A stretch of 64,000 bases of DNA, from the NCBI GenBank assembly GCA_910578795.1, contig CAJTSD010000006.1:1-64000 (forward strand), read 5' to 3'. Source of the stretch: an uncultured Lachnospiraceae bacterium (lineage in GTDB: Bacteria > Bacillota > Clostridia > Lachnospirales > Lachnospiraceae). Below the pieces are notes generated by a model, which was not told the origin of the DNA, did not search any database, and was given only the letters and a program-made list of their open reading frames with translations. The position numbers and the translations under genes were made by a program. Every line of letters begins with the position of its first letter. Within the stretch, counting starts at the first letter, position 1. Below, in pieces: positions 53,746 through 63,993 of the stretch.

Positions 53746-55887
53746 ATGGCTGAAGAATTTAACACAGAGGGAATGCTGGACATATATCTCTTTGAGAACC
53801 AACAGCTTTTAGAGCAGCTGCAGGAAATGGTTTTGGAACAAAAGGATGCAGATTGCTTTGACGAGGACAGCATCAACGAAATTTTTAGAACCATGCATAC
53901 CATCAAAGGGTCTTCGGGTATTATGATGTTTGACAACATTACGGCAATCTCCCACAAACTGGAAGATGTCTTTTATTACCTGAGGGAGTCCCATCCCGAG
54001 CATGTGCCGCATGTAAAGCTTGTAGAGCATGTGTTGGAGGTTGAGGATTTTATCAGCGGAGAGCTGGAAAAAATCAGCAATGGAGATACTGCCGATGGCG
54101 ATCCAAAGAGTATTATCAAGGAATTGGATGCATTTTTGGATATGCTGAAGAACGGCGATGGGGAGGATGCACCGCAGCTTGCGGAAAATGTGCATGAAGA
54201 ACCGAAACAATTTTACATAGCGCCGGTTGCTACGGACGCAAGTCGTTTTTATAAGGTGTATGTTACTTTTTCGCCGGATACAGGTATGGCAAATATCCGT
54301 GCGTATAAAATTGTTTATGCAATGAAAGAGATTGCGGAAGATTTATTATATTTTCCGGAAGATATCATCTCTGATGAGAGCAGCGCTGAAGTGATTATGA
54401 AGGAGGGCTTTAAAATCCTGCTTCAGGCACAATGCTCTGAGGAAGATATCAGAAAAATTATCGGTATTGGATATGATATCCAGGCAGTCGATATTTATGA
54501 ATGTAAGGCAGACGAGTTCTTACAGGGATTTTCCGATCCGGAGCCACAGCCTAAGATTGATTTGGAATCAAGCGTGGAAGTGATTGAGGCACGGGCAGAA
54601 AAGGAAAATGAGCCGGAGAAGAAGCCTGCAAAGCCTCAGATTGCGCCAGGTGATTTCGTCATTAAGTCTAAAGAACCCGGTAAGCAGAAAAAGCTTGCGA
54701 AGGATAAACCCAAAAATGAGAAAGCTGCATTTATCAGTGTCAATGTGCAAAAGATGGATCAGCTTATGGATTTGATAGGAGAGCTGGTAATTTCTGAATC
54801 GGTGGTTTTGCAGAATCCTGATTTGAAGGTACCGGGGCTTAATCTCACAAACTTTAATAAGGCAGCCCAGCAGATGGCAAAGATTTCCACGGATTTGCAG
54901 AATGTCATTATGTCGATGCGTATGGTACCGCTTACCACGTTATTCCAAAAGATGAACCGTATCGTGTTTGACGTTTCCAGAAAGCTGGGAAAAGATATCG
55001 AATTTGAAATGATTGGCGAGCATACTGAGGTTGATAAGAATATCAGTGAGAATATTTCCGATCCTTTGATGCATATGGTGCGTAATGCGGTGGATCATGG
55101 TATTGAGACAAACGAGGAGCGCAAAGAGAGCGGAAAGAAGGAAAAAGGAAAGGTTACGCTTTCGGCAAGAACAGAAGCCGGAAAGGTATGGATTAGCGTT
55201 ACGGACAACGGAAGAGGTTTGGAGCGTCACAAGATTCTTGCAAAGGCGAGAAAGCAGGGAATTTTGGACGACGAAAAGCCGGATAGTGCGTATACGGATA
55301 AGGAAGTATTCCAGTTCATTACACTGCCCGGATTTTCAACCAATGAAAAGGTAACGGAATATTCCGGCCGAGGTGTGGGAATGGACGTCGTGGTACAAAA
55401 CATTCAGGCAATCGGCGGTTCGCTGGAGATCGACAGTATTGCCGGAATGGGATCGACAATGTCTCTTAAGATTCCGCTCACGCTTGCGATTATTGACGGT
55501 ATTGTGTTGGAAACAGGCACCTCATCCTTTGTGGTGGAGACCGGTGTAATCAAAGAATTTGTCAACGTAAAAGAGGATATGATGATTCATGAACCGAACG
55601 GTGAAGAATACATCATGATTCGCGGAGAGTGCTACCCTGTACTCCGTTTGGGAGAATGGTATGGATTAAAAGAGTACCGCAAGTCAGTTGAAGATGGTAC
55701 AATGTTGATTTTTGAAGTAGAAGGAAAGACAATATGTCTCTTTGTGGACAGACTGGTAGGTAAGCAGGAGATTGTAGTAAAACCGATTCCTCCTTATGTG
55801 AAGAAAGTAAAAGGAATATCAGGATGTACACAGCTTGGAGACGGCAGCATTGCACTGATACTGGATCCGGTAGGGCTAATCGAATAA
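53746..55887 (+). CDS. cheA: Chemotaxis histidine kinase CheA
   Basis: 713 residues. The P1 phosphotransfer domain has its histidine in MHTIKGSSG, at about residue 48. A P2-like region spans about 165-260, followed by a charged linker. The P3 dimerisation helices begin with VNVQKMDQLMDLIGELV, the P4 ATPase has the N box VRNAVDHGIE and G boxes DNGRGL and GRGVGMDVV, and the P5 domain is CheW-like. It binds receptors through CheW and phosphorylates the CheY-like and CheB proteins of the same operon. Start ATG 53746 follows GGAAAGGAG. All expected domains are present. Confidence 0.95.
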   Translation: MAEEFNTEGMLDIYLFENQQLLEQLQEMVLEQKDADCFDEDSINEIFRTMHTIKGSSGIMMFDNITAISHKLEDVFYYLRESHPEHVPHVKLVEHVLEVEDFISGELEKISNGDTADGDPKSIIKELDAFLDMLKNGDGEDAPQLAENVHEEPKQFYIAPVATDASRFYKVYVTFSPDTGMANIRAYKIVYAMKEIAEDLLYFPEDIISDESSAEVIMKEGFKILLQAQCSEEDIRKIIGIGYDIQAVDIYECKADEFLQGFSDPEPQPKIDLESSVEVIEARAEKENEPEKKPAKPQIAPGDFVIKSKEPGKQKKLAKDKPKNEKAAFISVNVQKMDQLMDLIGELVISESVVLQNPDLKVPGLNLTNFNKAAQQMAKISTDLQNVIMSMRMVPLTTLFQKMNRIVFDVSRKLGKDIEFEMIGEHTEVDKNISENISDPLMHMVRNAVDHGIETNEERKESGKKEKGKVTLSARTEAGKVWISVTDNGRGLERHKILAKARKQGILDDEKPDSAYTDKEVFQFITLPGFSTNEKVTEYSGRGVGMDVVVQNIQAIGGSLEIDSIAGMGSTMSLKIPLTLAIIDGIVLETGTSSFVVETGVIKEFVNVKEDMMIHEPNGEEYIMIRGECYPVLRLGEWYGLKEYRKSVEDGTMLIFEVEGKTICLFVDRLVGKQEIVVKPIPPYVKKVKGISGCTQLGDGSIALILDPVGLIE

Positions 55888-55889
55888 AT

Positions 55890-55915
55890 GTTACCGGAGC
55901 ACATGGAACGGTAAC
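55890..55915 (+). other. Small dyad between cheA and cheW
   Basis: GTTACCG at 55890-55896 and CGGTAAC at 55909-55915 form a 7-base inverted repeat in the 58-base gap. There is no T tract. It may be an mRNA hairpin that tunes cheA/cheW ratios, or chance. Confidence 0.25.
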
Positions 55916-55945
55916 GAATAAATGGAGTGAAAGGAAGGTAGTCAT

Positions 55946-56500
55946 ATGGATGAAATCATGGAACAGAAGAGGCGCGCAGAGGATCTGAATGTGTCTGATG
56001 AACATGATGCACAAAAAGGAAAGTACATGACGTTTAAATCCGGAAATGAGTACTTCGGACTGAAAATCCAATATGTCAATGAGATTATCGGATTTCAGGC
56101 GATTACGGCGATTCCAGAAACAGAGGATTACATTAAAGGATTGATTAACCTCAGGGGAAAGATTATTCCTGTCATTGATGTACGGCTTCGCTTTCGGCAG
56201 CCGCCCTTTGAGTATAACGACAGAACCTGTATTATCGTGATTGACGTGAAATCGACAGTAGTGGGTCTGATTGTGGAAAAGATTGCGGAAGTGGTGGAAA
56301 TCAGGGAAGAAAATATTTTGCCTCCGCCAAGCATCGGACGTGGGGATAAGGTGCAGAACAAATATGTGTACGGCATCGGAAAGGTGGGCGATTCAGTGAA
56401 GCTCCTGCTGGATCCGGATAAGCTCTTAAATGATGATGATATGTCTGTGCTGGAACAGGCAGGCGAAATGAATAATAGTGAAGAAGTCGATGATAAGTGA
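55946..56500 (+). CDS. cheW: Chemotaxis coupling protein CheW
   Basis: 184 residues. The CheW domain runs from about 28 to 170: [28 protein letters not shown], and the signature [18 protein letters not shown]. It joins chemoreceptors to CheA in the membrane array. A charged N-terminal extension of about 25 residues and an acidic tail (NNSEEVDD) make it longer than the usual 140-160 residues. Start ATG 55946 follows GAAAGGAAGG. Seventeen bases separate it from the receptor gene. Confidence 0.93.
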   Translation: MDEIMEQKRRAEDLNVSDEHDAQKGKYMTFKSGNEYFGLKIQYVNEIIGFQAITAIPETEDYIKGLINLRGKIIPVIDVRLRFRQPPFEYNDRTCIIVIDVKSTVVGLIVEKIAEVVEIREENILPPPSIGRGDKVQNKYVYGIGKVGDSVKLLLDPDKLLNDDDMSVLEQAGEMNNSEEVDDK

Positions 56501-56516
56501 AAGGAGAATAACTGAC

Positions 56517-57986
56517 ATGAGAAACTTAAAGATGAGAACGAAATTAATCTTGGGATTTTGTATCCCTGTTATACTTACCATTGTCACAGTGGTAATAAGT
56601 ATATTTATAACCTCTGAGGTTATCAACAATATCAGTGATATGAATCATGAGAGCGCGGCAGCGTTGAATGCAGAGCTTGAAAGTGTTGCGGGATTGGATG
56701 ATGCGGAAACCGCAAAGCTGATGGATATTGTAAATTCAGGAACGGAAGAAAGATTGGAGCGTATGCACAATGGTATTAACATTTCTAACGCGATCAGCAT
56801 TGGTCTTTTGACAATTTCCGTTATCTGTACGGTTGTTATCGCACTTAGCCTGATTAAGGCGATTGTAAAGTCCGTGAATCAGTTATCCGATGCGGCAAGA
56901 GAGATTGCACAGGGTCATGTTGATATTGAGATGGTAAAATTCAACAATGACGAGTTCGGCGATTTGGTTGACGAGTATACAAAGGTAATTGAAAATATCA
57001 AATATCAGGCGCGCGTGGCAGAAGAAGTTTCCAACGGAAATCTTACGGTGGACGTAAAACCCAGCTCTTCAGGAGATCTTCTTGGCAATTCTTTGAAGAA
57101 GCTTGTAGACGACAACCGCAACACGCTTGGCAATATCAACGATGCAGGTCATCAGGTTACGGTTGGCGCTTCTCAGGTGGCAAGTGCGAGCCAGTCTTTG
57201 GCACAGGGCACAACGGAGCAGGCGAGCGCAATCGAGGAGATTACCGCTTCCATTGATGAAATCGCAGACAAGACAAAGCAGAACGCGGAGCAGGCAAATT
57301 CTGCAGCAGATTTGGTTAAGACGGCGATTGATGATGTAAAGCAGGGTAACGAGCAGATGCAGGATATGATGATGGCAATGCAGGATATCAATAAGTCATC
57401 TGAGAGCATTTCAAAGATTATCAAGACGATTGATGACATTGCATTCCAAACCAATATTCTTGCGCTGAATGCGGCTGTAGAGGCGGCAAGAGCAGGAGAA
57501 GCAGGTAAGGGATTTGCTGTCGTGGCAGAAGAAGTTCGAAGCTTAGCTGCAAAGAGTGCGGCTGCGGCATCTGAAACTGCGGAGCTGATCGAGGATTCTA
57601 TCAGCAAGGTTAGCCAGGGTTCTAAGATCGCAGATGAAACGGCTAAGGCGCTTGGCGTGATTACGGAAGCAGTTCAGCAGAGTGAAGTGCTGATTAACAG
57701 CATTGCTCAAACCTCAAATTATCAGGCAACGGCAGTTGCGCAGATTGAGCAGGCGATTACACAGGTTTCTCAGGTTGTTCAGACAAACTCTGCAACCAGC
57801 CAGCAGTGTGCTGCTGCAAGTGAGGAGCTTTCAAACCAGGCTTCGAGAATGCGCGATATGCTTTCGATTTACAATCTTGGCAGTCAGCATGTTTCTTCAC
57901 CGGCAGGTTCGGCGAATTATTCTTCGTCCGTGTCAAATGCAAATGAGCAGATTATCTCTCTTGGAGATGGATTTGGAAAATATTAA
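56517..57986 (+). CDS. Methyl-accepting chemotaxis protein with short extracellular loop
   Basis: 489 residues. Two membrane segments (about 8-30 and 85-108) enclose only about 55 residues, so there is no classical sensor domain. A HAMP domain and the cytoplasmic signalling pair follow. The tip is canonical: [20 protein letters not shown], then [12 protein letters not shown]. Being in the che operon with cheW, it is likely a core receptor, perhaps sensing membrane state or working with a partner protein. I chose ATG 56517 (MRNLKMRTK) behind AAAGGAG; the frame opens at 56478 inside cheW. Confidence 0.93.
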   Translation: MRNLKMRTKLILGFCIPVILTIVTVVISIFITSEVINNISDMNHESAAALNAELESVAGLDDAETAKLMDIVNSGTEERLERMHNGINISNAISIGLLTISVICTVVIALSLIKAIVKSVNQLSDAAREIAQGHVDIEMVKFNNDEFGDLVDEYTKVIENIKYQARVAEEVSNGNLTVDVKPSSSGDLLGNSLKKLVDDNRNTLGNINDAGHQVTVGASQVASASQSLAQGTTEQASAIEEITASIDEIADKTKQNAEQANSAADLVKTAIDDVKQGNEQMQDMMMAMQDINKSSESISKIIKTIDDIAFQTNILALNAAVEAARAGEAGKGFAVVAEEVRSLAAKSAAAASETAELIEDSISKVSQGSKIADETAKALGVITEAVQQSEVLINSIAQTSNYQATAVAQIEQAITQVSQVVQTNSATSQQCAAASEELSNQASRMRDMLSIYNLGSQHVSSPAGSANYSSSVSNANEQIISLGDGFGKY

Positions 57987-57999
57987 TAATCAAACAGGA

Positions 58000-58037
58000 A
58001 AGCGTCTGTATGAACTATTCATACAGGCGTTTTTTTG
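58000..58037 (+). terminator. Rho-independent terminator of the che operon
   Basis: GCGTCTGTATGAA and TTCATACAGGCGT pair, with one wobble, around a three-base loop and run into seven T. It closes the operon after the receptor gene. Confidence 0.88.
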
Positions 58038-58059
58038 TGGATGTATCATCACAGAAATC

Positions 58060-58088
58060 TTGTGCTAATATATGGGATATGATATAAT
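58060..58088 (+). promoter_or_regulatory. Sigma-A-type promoter of the hybrid-kinase unit
   Basis: TTGTGC at 58060-58065 and a perfect TATAAT at 58083-58088 with a 17-base spacer, directly after the che terminator and about 60 bases before the kinase start at 58147. Confidence 0.65.
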
Positions 58089-58146
58089 GGCGTCAGACAT
58101 TATACACGCCCGAATGGGCATGAACAATGGAACAGGAGAAGATACG

Positions 58147-60229
58147 ATGATTCAGGAAACAGTGAATGACATACAGAAAATCAATGTACGGAATCAGGAG
58201 ATTATCAGTATATTAGGAGAGATTCATTTTGCTATTTATGAAATAAATATGCAGAGCGGAGACGTGAATATTGTGCGTGCCTCGGAGATTGTCCGCAAGG
58301 GTGCAAAAGAAGGACGGTTTTCGTGGAAGGATATTTTTAAGGACAGTGGAATGAATTATATTTTTCCAGAGGATCGGAAAGAATTTGAAAGACTGTTTTC
58401 TCTTGATGCAATGCAGCGTGCATGGGAGAACGGTGAAGGGAAAAGAACGCTTGTGTGCCAAACACTGCTGCAGGGTCAGTGGCGCTATACTGCTGTGACA
58501 GCATTTTTTAAGAGTGATAAAAATCATGGCGGATATGCAATTCTGACATTCCAGGATATTGATGAGCGTACAAAGAATGATATGGAGCATTTCCGAAATA
58601 ACCGTAGAACTGCTTTTGTTGTTAACAGCCTGAGCAGTATGTTTTTTGCAACATATTATATGAATATTGAGAAAGATACCTTTCGCCCTGTGACACAGAA
58701 GGAGGATGTTGGGAACGTTTTGGGGGGATGAACGCAACTATACGCAGGGAATTAGTATGTATGCCAAAACTTTTATTTGTCCGGAGGACCGTGAGGAATA
58801 TCTAAAGTGCCTCAGCAGACAGAACCTGTTGGAGCATTTGCGCAGAGAGCAGCCTTATATTGCCGTGGAATATCGTATGATGCCAGATGAAAAGAACCAA
58901 AGAACATGGATTCGTTCGACGGTGGTGCTGGCGGAAACGACAGATGACGGCAGCCCAAGACGGGCTGTGTATGTGGCGCAGGATGTTACGGAAAGTAAGC
59001 TAAAGGAAGAGCAGGACCGGTATGCCTTACAGGAAGCATGTGAGGCAGCAAATCGTGCAAATGCGGCAAAGAGTGATTTTATGTCAAGAATGAGTCATGA
59101 TATCAGAACACCAATGAATGCAATAATCGGAATGACAGAGATTGCGGTCAGGCATTTGGACGAACGGGAGCGTGTATTGGATTGCCTTGAAAAAATTACG
59201 GTTTCGAGTAAGCATTTGTTGTCATTGATTAATGAAGTGCTTGATATGAGTAAGATTGAATCTGGAAAAATAGAGTTGTCAGAGGAGGAAGTCCATTTAT
59301 CTGAGCTGATTGACAATCTTGTAACAATTATTCGCCCTTCCGTACAGAAGAATAATCACGAGCTGGATGTACATATTACGAATGTGGAGCATTATCGTGT
59401 ACTTGGTGATCCGGTGAGGATGCAGCAGATTTTTATGAATATATTGGGAAATTCGGTGAAATATACGCCGCCCGGAGGAAGGCTTTCGTTGGAGATTCGG
59501 GAAAAGCCGTCTGACATGTCTGGCTATGGCTGTTATGAATTTGAGTTTTGCGACAATGGAATTGGCATGAGCCAGGAGTTTTTGGATAGGCTGTTTGAAC
59601 CGTTCAGCCGTGAGGAGGATTCGCGCGTCAGTAAAATTGAGGGAACAGGTCTTGGAATGGCAATTGCAAGGAATATTGCCCGGATGATGAACGGAGATAT
59701 TGTTGTGGAAAGTGAATCGGGAAAAGGATCCCGTTTCACCGTGAAGTTGTCTTTGAAACGGATGGATACAATTGCGTCGGATCAGGAAGCGGTAAAAGAC
59801 AGAGAACAGCAGAAACATCAGCCGCTTAGCAAGGAAGCGCTGGCTAAGAAACGGCTTCTTTTGGTGGAGGACAATGAGCTTAACAGGGAAATTGCCGAGG
59901 AGTTGATTTCTCAGACTGGTGTGGCGGTAGACAGTGCGGAGAACGGACAGGAAGCACTGGAGCGGTTTGGGAAGATGCCGGAGAATTATTATGATATGAT
60001 TTTTATGGATATCCAAATGCCGGTGATGAACGGGTATGAAGCAACGGCTGCGATTCGAAAGCTTTCGCGTGCGGATGCGGCGCAAATACCGATTATTGCA
60101 ATGACTGCAAATGCGTTTGCGGAAGACATCCGCAGAAGCAGAGAGGCAGGAATGAACGAACATCTTACGAAACCGTTGGATGTTGGGGAATTTATGAAAT
60201 GTCTTGAAAAGTGGCTTGGAGGAAATTAG
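58147..60229 (+). pseudogene. Hybrid sensor histidine kinase interrupted by a frameshift at a G6 run
   Basis: The gene reads as PAS (about 20-140), second PAS-like region, HisKA, HATPase and receiver, but in two frames. The first frame runs from ATG 58147 (behind AGGAGAA) to TGA 58729-58731, just after six G at 58722-58727. Removing one G gives an unbroken protein in which GNVLG continues into DERNYTQG. The second frame then carries the HisKA histidine in MSHDIRTPMNAIIG, N box ILGNSVKYT, EGTGLGMAIARN, and the receiver (VEDNELN, FMDIQMPVMNGYE, TKPLD) to 60229. The break may be a real mutation, a phase-variable switch or a sequence error. The downstream part has poor independent start sites. 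Its paralog at 61856 is intact. Confidence 0.8.
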
Positions 60230-60230
60230 T

Positions 60231-61826
60231 TTGCGGATTAAAAAGAAATCTTTTATTTTGGCAATTGTGATACTGGCAGCTGTCAGCAGAGTGATATTGC
60301 TTCATCAGTGCCCCTCAGGGATCCATGCGGATGAGGCATTTTCGGGATATGAAGCGTGGTCTTTGCTGCATTACGGGACAGATTCCGCGGGGTATGAAAA
60401 TCCGGTTTATTTAACTGTTTGGGGCGGCGGCATGAGCATTATGAATTCCCTGCTTATGATACCGGGAATTGCGTTGTTTGGACTGGATGCCATTACGGTA
60501 AAGATACCGGCTATTGCTTTGGGAATCCTGTCTGTTTTCGTTTTCTATTTATTGCTGGAAAAGGTTTCTGATGAAAAAACAGCTTTATGGGGCAGCTTTT
60601 TATTGGCAGTCAGTCCATGGCATATTATGATTAGCAGATATGGGATGGATGCAAATCTATGTCCGGCGTTTGTGCTGGTTGCGATGTATTTGACAGTGCT
60701 TGGCATTGAGGACAACCGGCGGCTGAAATGGGCGGCAGCTGCATGGGGAATTGCGTTGTATTCCTATGTCGTGTTGTGGATTTTTGAGCCGATATTTTTA
60801 CTCCTGCTTTTTCTGTACTGTGTGATATATAAAAAAATAACAGATTATAGGCAAGTATTTGTGGCGGTGATTGTCTTGACAGTCATTGCAACGCCGCTTT
60901 TCCTGTTTATTGGAGCTAATATGGGTATTTTTCCGGAAATCCGGACAAGCGTGATATCAATTCCGGTGCTTCCAGGCTTTCGTTCTGGTGAGCTTGGGAT
61001 TGGTGGGTATTTGCTTAATATCAAGAGAATTGTGCGATGCTTTGTGCTGCAAAGTGACGGATATCTGTGGAACAGTATTCCGGGATTTGGCGTTTACTAT
61101 ATTTTCTCAACGCCGATTTCTGCGATTGGGCTAATTATAGTGGTAAAAAAAGCGATAAAAAATATCAGGGAAAAGAAGTTCGGCTTTGAGATGATTTTAT
61201 TAATATGGCTGGTTTCTGGAGTGATTACGGCATTTACACAGACAACAGGAACGAATCTGACAAGAATTAATCTGATGAATCCTGCGATGTTTATTTTAGT
61301 GGTTACAGGCATCCGGTGGATTGTGGATAAAATCAGATTTCAAAGAACACAGACAGTTCTTGCAGGGATTTATGCGGTAAGCTTTATCTGCTTTATGATA
61401 TATTATTTTACGGGATATAGTGATACGGTCGCACAGCGTCAGCTTGCAGGAGCAGAAGAGGCGCTGGAATATGCGGAAGAATTGCTGAATACAGATACAG
61501 GGGAGGAGTATGAAGGGAAGATTTATATATCAGGACCGCTCAGGCATTCGCAGGTGCTTTTTTACATGCAGATACCGACACCTGACTACATTGAATCTGT
61601 TGAACAGAGTCTTACTGCAAATGGAAGATTTCATGTGGATGGCTTTGGGCATTATGAGTGGGGGGAACCAGAAGAGTATGGCAGCATTTGTGTAATACCG
61701 AAAGAAAAAAAGGATGCTTATATTCGTATGGGCTATGAAGTTGAGGTGTTTGATGAATATGCAGTTGCCGTACCAAATCAGTCAGCTTCGATTGACGGCA
61801 GTTTGACAGTATCATATGACGGATAA
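60231..61826 (+). CDS. GT39-like multi-pass glycosyltransferase
   Basis: 531 residues with about eleven membrane segments and an outer C-terminal domain of about 140 residues. The first outer loop has GIHADEAFSGYEAW, with the aspartate-glutamate pair typical of ArnT/PMT-type GT-C enzymes. These use polyprenyl-phosphate sugars to modify lipids or proteins outside the membrane. ISRYGMDANLCPAF is another family-like loop. I chose TTG 60231, one base after the previous stop and eight bases after GGAGG at 60218-60222; the frame also opens at TTG 60204. The acceptor is unknown. Its position between two kinase genes implies co-expression, not necessarily a shared function. Confidence 0.82.
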   Translation: MRIKKKSFILAIVILAAVSRVILLHQCPSGIHADEAFSGYEAWSLLHYGTDSAGYENPVYLTVWGGGMSIMNSLLMIPGIALFGLDAITVKIPAIALGILSVFVFYLLLEKVSDEKTALWGSFLLAVSPWHIMISRYGMDANLCPAFVLVAMYLTVLGIEDNRRLKWAAAAWGIALYSYVVLWIFEPIFLLLLFLYCVIYKKITDYRQVFVAVIVLTVIATPLFLFIGANMGIFPEIRTSVISIPVLPGFRSGELGIGGYLLNIKRIVRCFVLQSDGYLWNSIPGFGVYYIFSTPISAIGLIIVVKKAIKNIREKKFGFEMILLIWLVSGVITAFTQTTGTNLTRINLMNPAMFILVVTGIRWIVDKIRFQRTQTVLAGIYAVSFICFMIYYFTGYSDTVAQRQLAGAEEALEYAEELLNTDTGEEYEGKIYISGPLRHSQVLFYMQIPTPDYIESVEQSLTANGRFHVDGFGHYEWGEPEEYGSICVIPKEKKDAYIRMGYEVEVFDEYAVAVPNQSASIDGSLTVSYDG

Positions 61827-61855
61827 AATTATAGAAGCGTAGGGGGAAATGATGT

Positions 61856-63946
61856 GTGAAACCATTAGAGAAAAAGGAAGAAACGTTGTTGTTTTTTGAT
61901 GAAAAATCAATGTCCGTTATCGAACGGATATCCGAGGAGATGCCAGGAGGCTTTTTCATTTACAAGGCGGACGGTGACGAGGAATTGCTTTATGCGAATA
62001 ATGCGATGCTGCGTATTTTTGGATGTGATACACTGGAGGAATTCAAGGAACTGACAGGCTATACATTCCCCGGTATGGTGCATCCGGATGATATTGAATC
62101 TGTGGAAAAAAGCATTGTCAATCAGATTACAAGCAGTCGGTATGATTTGGACTATGTGGAATACCGTATTATCCAAAAGGATGGAAGCATCCGTTGGGTA
62201 GAGGATTACGGACACTTTGTGCGTTCGCAGCTGTACGGGGATGTTTTTTACGTTTTTATTGATGATGCTACGGAACGTATGAAGACAAGGATGAAACAGC
62301 TCGAAATTGTTAACAGTGAATTGAAGGAAGTGTATACACGCGAGTTACAGTACAGGAAGGCTATTTTGCACGATGCCATTTTCTTCTTTGAGGCAAATTT
62401 AACAAAAGATGAGATGATTACAACAATGCTTCCTGAAATCGGGGACGATGAGTTGGCGGATTGGCATAAGCTGTCAAATCCCAAGCAGCCTAAAAAGTAT
62501 TCCGATTATGTGAAAGAAAGGGAATGTAATATTGATCCGGACAGTATTGACGGATACCGTCAGTTTTTTGACGCAAACCGCCTGATCCGCTGCTGTGAGA
62601 AAGGCGGCGTGGAACAGACGTATGATGTATGGATGATTGATGCGCAGGGAAGAAAGAAGCTTTGCCATTACATATTTCTGTTTGGGAAAAATAAACACAC
62701 GGGAGATATTGTGGCGCTGTCTGTCGCCAAGGATATTACAGAAACGATGGAGCGGCAGAAACTGCTGCAGTCGGCGCTTCGCCAGGCACAGGCGGCAGGT
62801 ATTGCAAGAGATACTTTTTTGGTGAATATGTCGCATGATATTCGGACACCGCTCAATGCAATTATTGGGTATACGGATCTTCTGAGGAGTCGTAAGTCCG
62901 ATCCGGATAAGGTGGAGGAATATTTGGATAAAATCCGCAGCTCGAGTGAACAGCTTTTGTCTATTCTTGACGAATCACTGGAGGTTACCAGGATGGAGTC
63001 CGGGCGGGTAAACCTGATTGAGAGTGAGTGTGATCTTAAGGAACTGATTACGGAGGTGGAAAAATCCGTGCTTCCGATTATGAAGACAAAATCAATCCAG
63101 TTTGTGATTGACAGCACTAAGGTACAGCATTTTGCGGTAGTGGCGGATTTTATACGTATCAAGGAAATCCTGATGCAGCTTCTTGACAACGCTGCAAAGT
63201 ATATGAAGCCGAACGGAACGATTACGATGACGATTGTTGAAACAAAAACGGATTTGAAAGGGTATAAAAAGTACTGTTTTATTGTTGAAGATAATGGCAT
63301 TGGTATTTCGGAAAAATTTAAGGATGAACTGTTTGACCCGTTTAAACGGGAAAATAATACGACACACAGCGGTGTACTTGGAATTGGTCTTGGTCTTACA
63401 GTCGTCAAAAACTTTGTTGAGATGATGGAGGGAGACATTCAGGTGGAAAGTAAGCTTGGTCAGGGCAGCAAATTTACTGTGGGCCTGCTCTTAAAGCTGC
63501 AAAAGGATCAGAAAAAGCAGGAGATTCATTTGGCGCAGCAGCCTCATAAAAACAGTCAGACAAAGAAAAGACGGCTTCTTGTGGTGGAGGACAATGAGAT
63601 TAACTGTGAGATTGCGGAAGAGCTTTTAAAGGACAAGGGATATTTGGTTGAAACGGCGGCGAACGGGAAAATTGCGCTGGAGGCAGTTGAAAATTCCAAG
63701 CCGGAATATTTTGATGCAGTACTTATGGACATACAGATGCCGGTGATGGACGGTTATAGCGCGACAAGAGCGATACGGAAATTGGAAAATCCGAAGCTTG
63801 CGCAAATCCCCATTATTGCACTGTCTGCAAATGCATTTGCAGAGGATTATCAGAAATCAATTGATGCGGGAATGGCAGCGCATTTTCCGAAACCAATTAA
63901 TATTGACGCGCTGCATGATTTAATCAGTGATATTTTAGGCAGCTGA
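61856..63946 (+). CDS. Hybrid sensor histidine kinase
   Basis: 696 residues and no membrane segment, so a cytoplasmic sensor. A PAS_3-like domain lies at about 20-135 (FFIYKADGDEELLYANN, then MVHPDD and YRIIQKDGSIRWVED). A second PAS-like region spans about 160-300. HisKA follows with MSHDIRTPLNAIIG, then the ATPase domain (LLDNAAKYM, DNGIGIS, LGIGLGLTVVKN) and a C-terminal receiver (VEDNEIN, LMDIQMPVMDGY, PKPIN). It is the intact paralog of the frameshifted kinase at 58147. Start GTG 61856 is eight bases after AGGGGGA. No output regulator is visible inside the window; a phosphorelay through a separate HPt protein is likely. Confidence 0.9.
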   Translation: MKPLEKKEETLLFFDEKSMSVIERISEEMPGGFFIYKADGDEELLYANNAMLRIFGCDTLEEFKELTGYTFPGMVHPDDIESVEKSIVNQITSSRYDLDYVEYRIIQKDGSIRWVEDYGHFVRSQLYGDVFYVFIDDATERMKTRMKQLEIVNSELKEVYTRELQYRKAILHDAIFFFEANLTKDEMITTMLPEIGDDELADWHKLSNPKQPKKYSDYVKERECNIDPDSIDGYRQFFDANRLIRCCEKGGVEQTYDVWMIDAQGRKKLCHYIFLFGKNKHTGDIVALSVAKDITETMERQKLLQSALRQAQAAGIARDTFLVNMSHDIRTPLNAIIGYTDLLRSRKSDPDKVEEYLDKIRSSSEQLLSILDESLEVTRMESGRVNLIESECDLKELITEVEKSVLPIMKTKSIQFVIDSTKVQHFAVVADFIRIKEILMQLLDNAAKYMKPNGTITMTIVETKTDLKGYKKYCFIVEDNGIGISEKFKDELFDPFKRENNTTHSGVLGIGLGLTVVKNFVEMMEGDIQVESKLGQGSKFTVGLLLKLQKDQKKQEIHLAQQPHKNSQTKKRRLLVVEDNEINCEIAEELLKDKGYLVETAANGKIALEAVENSKPEYFDAVLMDIQMPVMDGYSATRAIRKLENPKLAQIPIIALSANAFAEDYQKSIDAGMAAHFPKPINIDALHDLISDILGS

Positions 63947-63993
63947 ATGGGACATCATAAAAACGATATTATAAGGGATAGGAGAAGATACAG

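Noticed and set aside
58699..58731. Programmed ribosomal frameshifting in the hybrid kinase
   Set aside because: The break is at a G run rather than an A-rich slippery heptamer, I saw no stimulatory hairpin, and the paralog at 61856 has no such site. A mutation, phase variation or sequence error is simpler.
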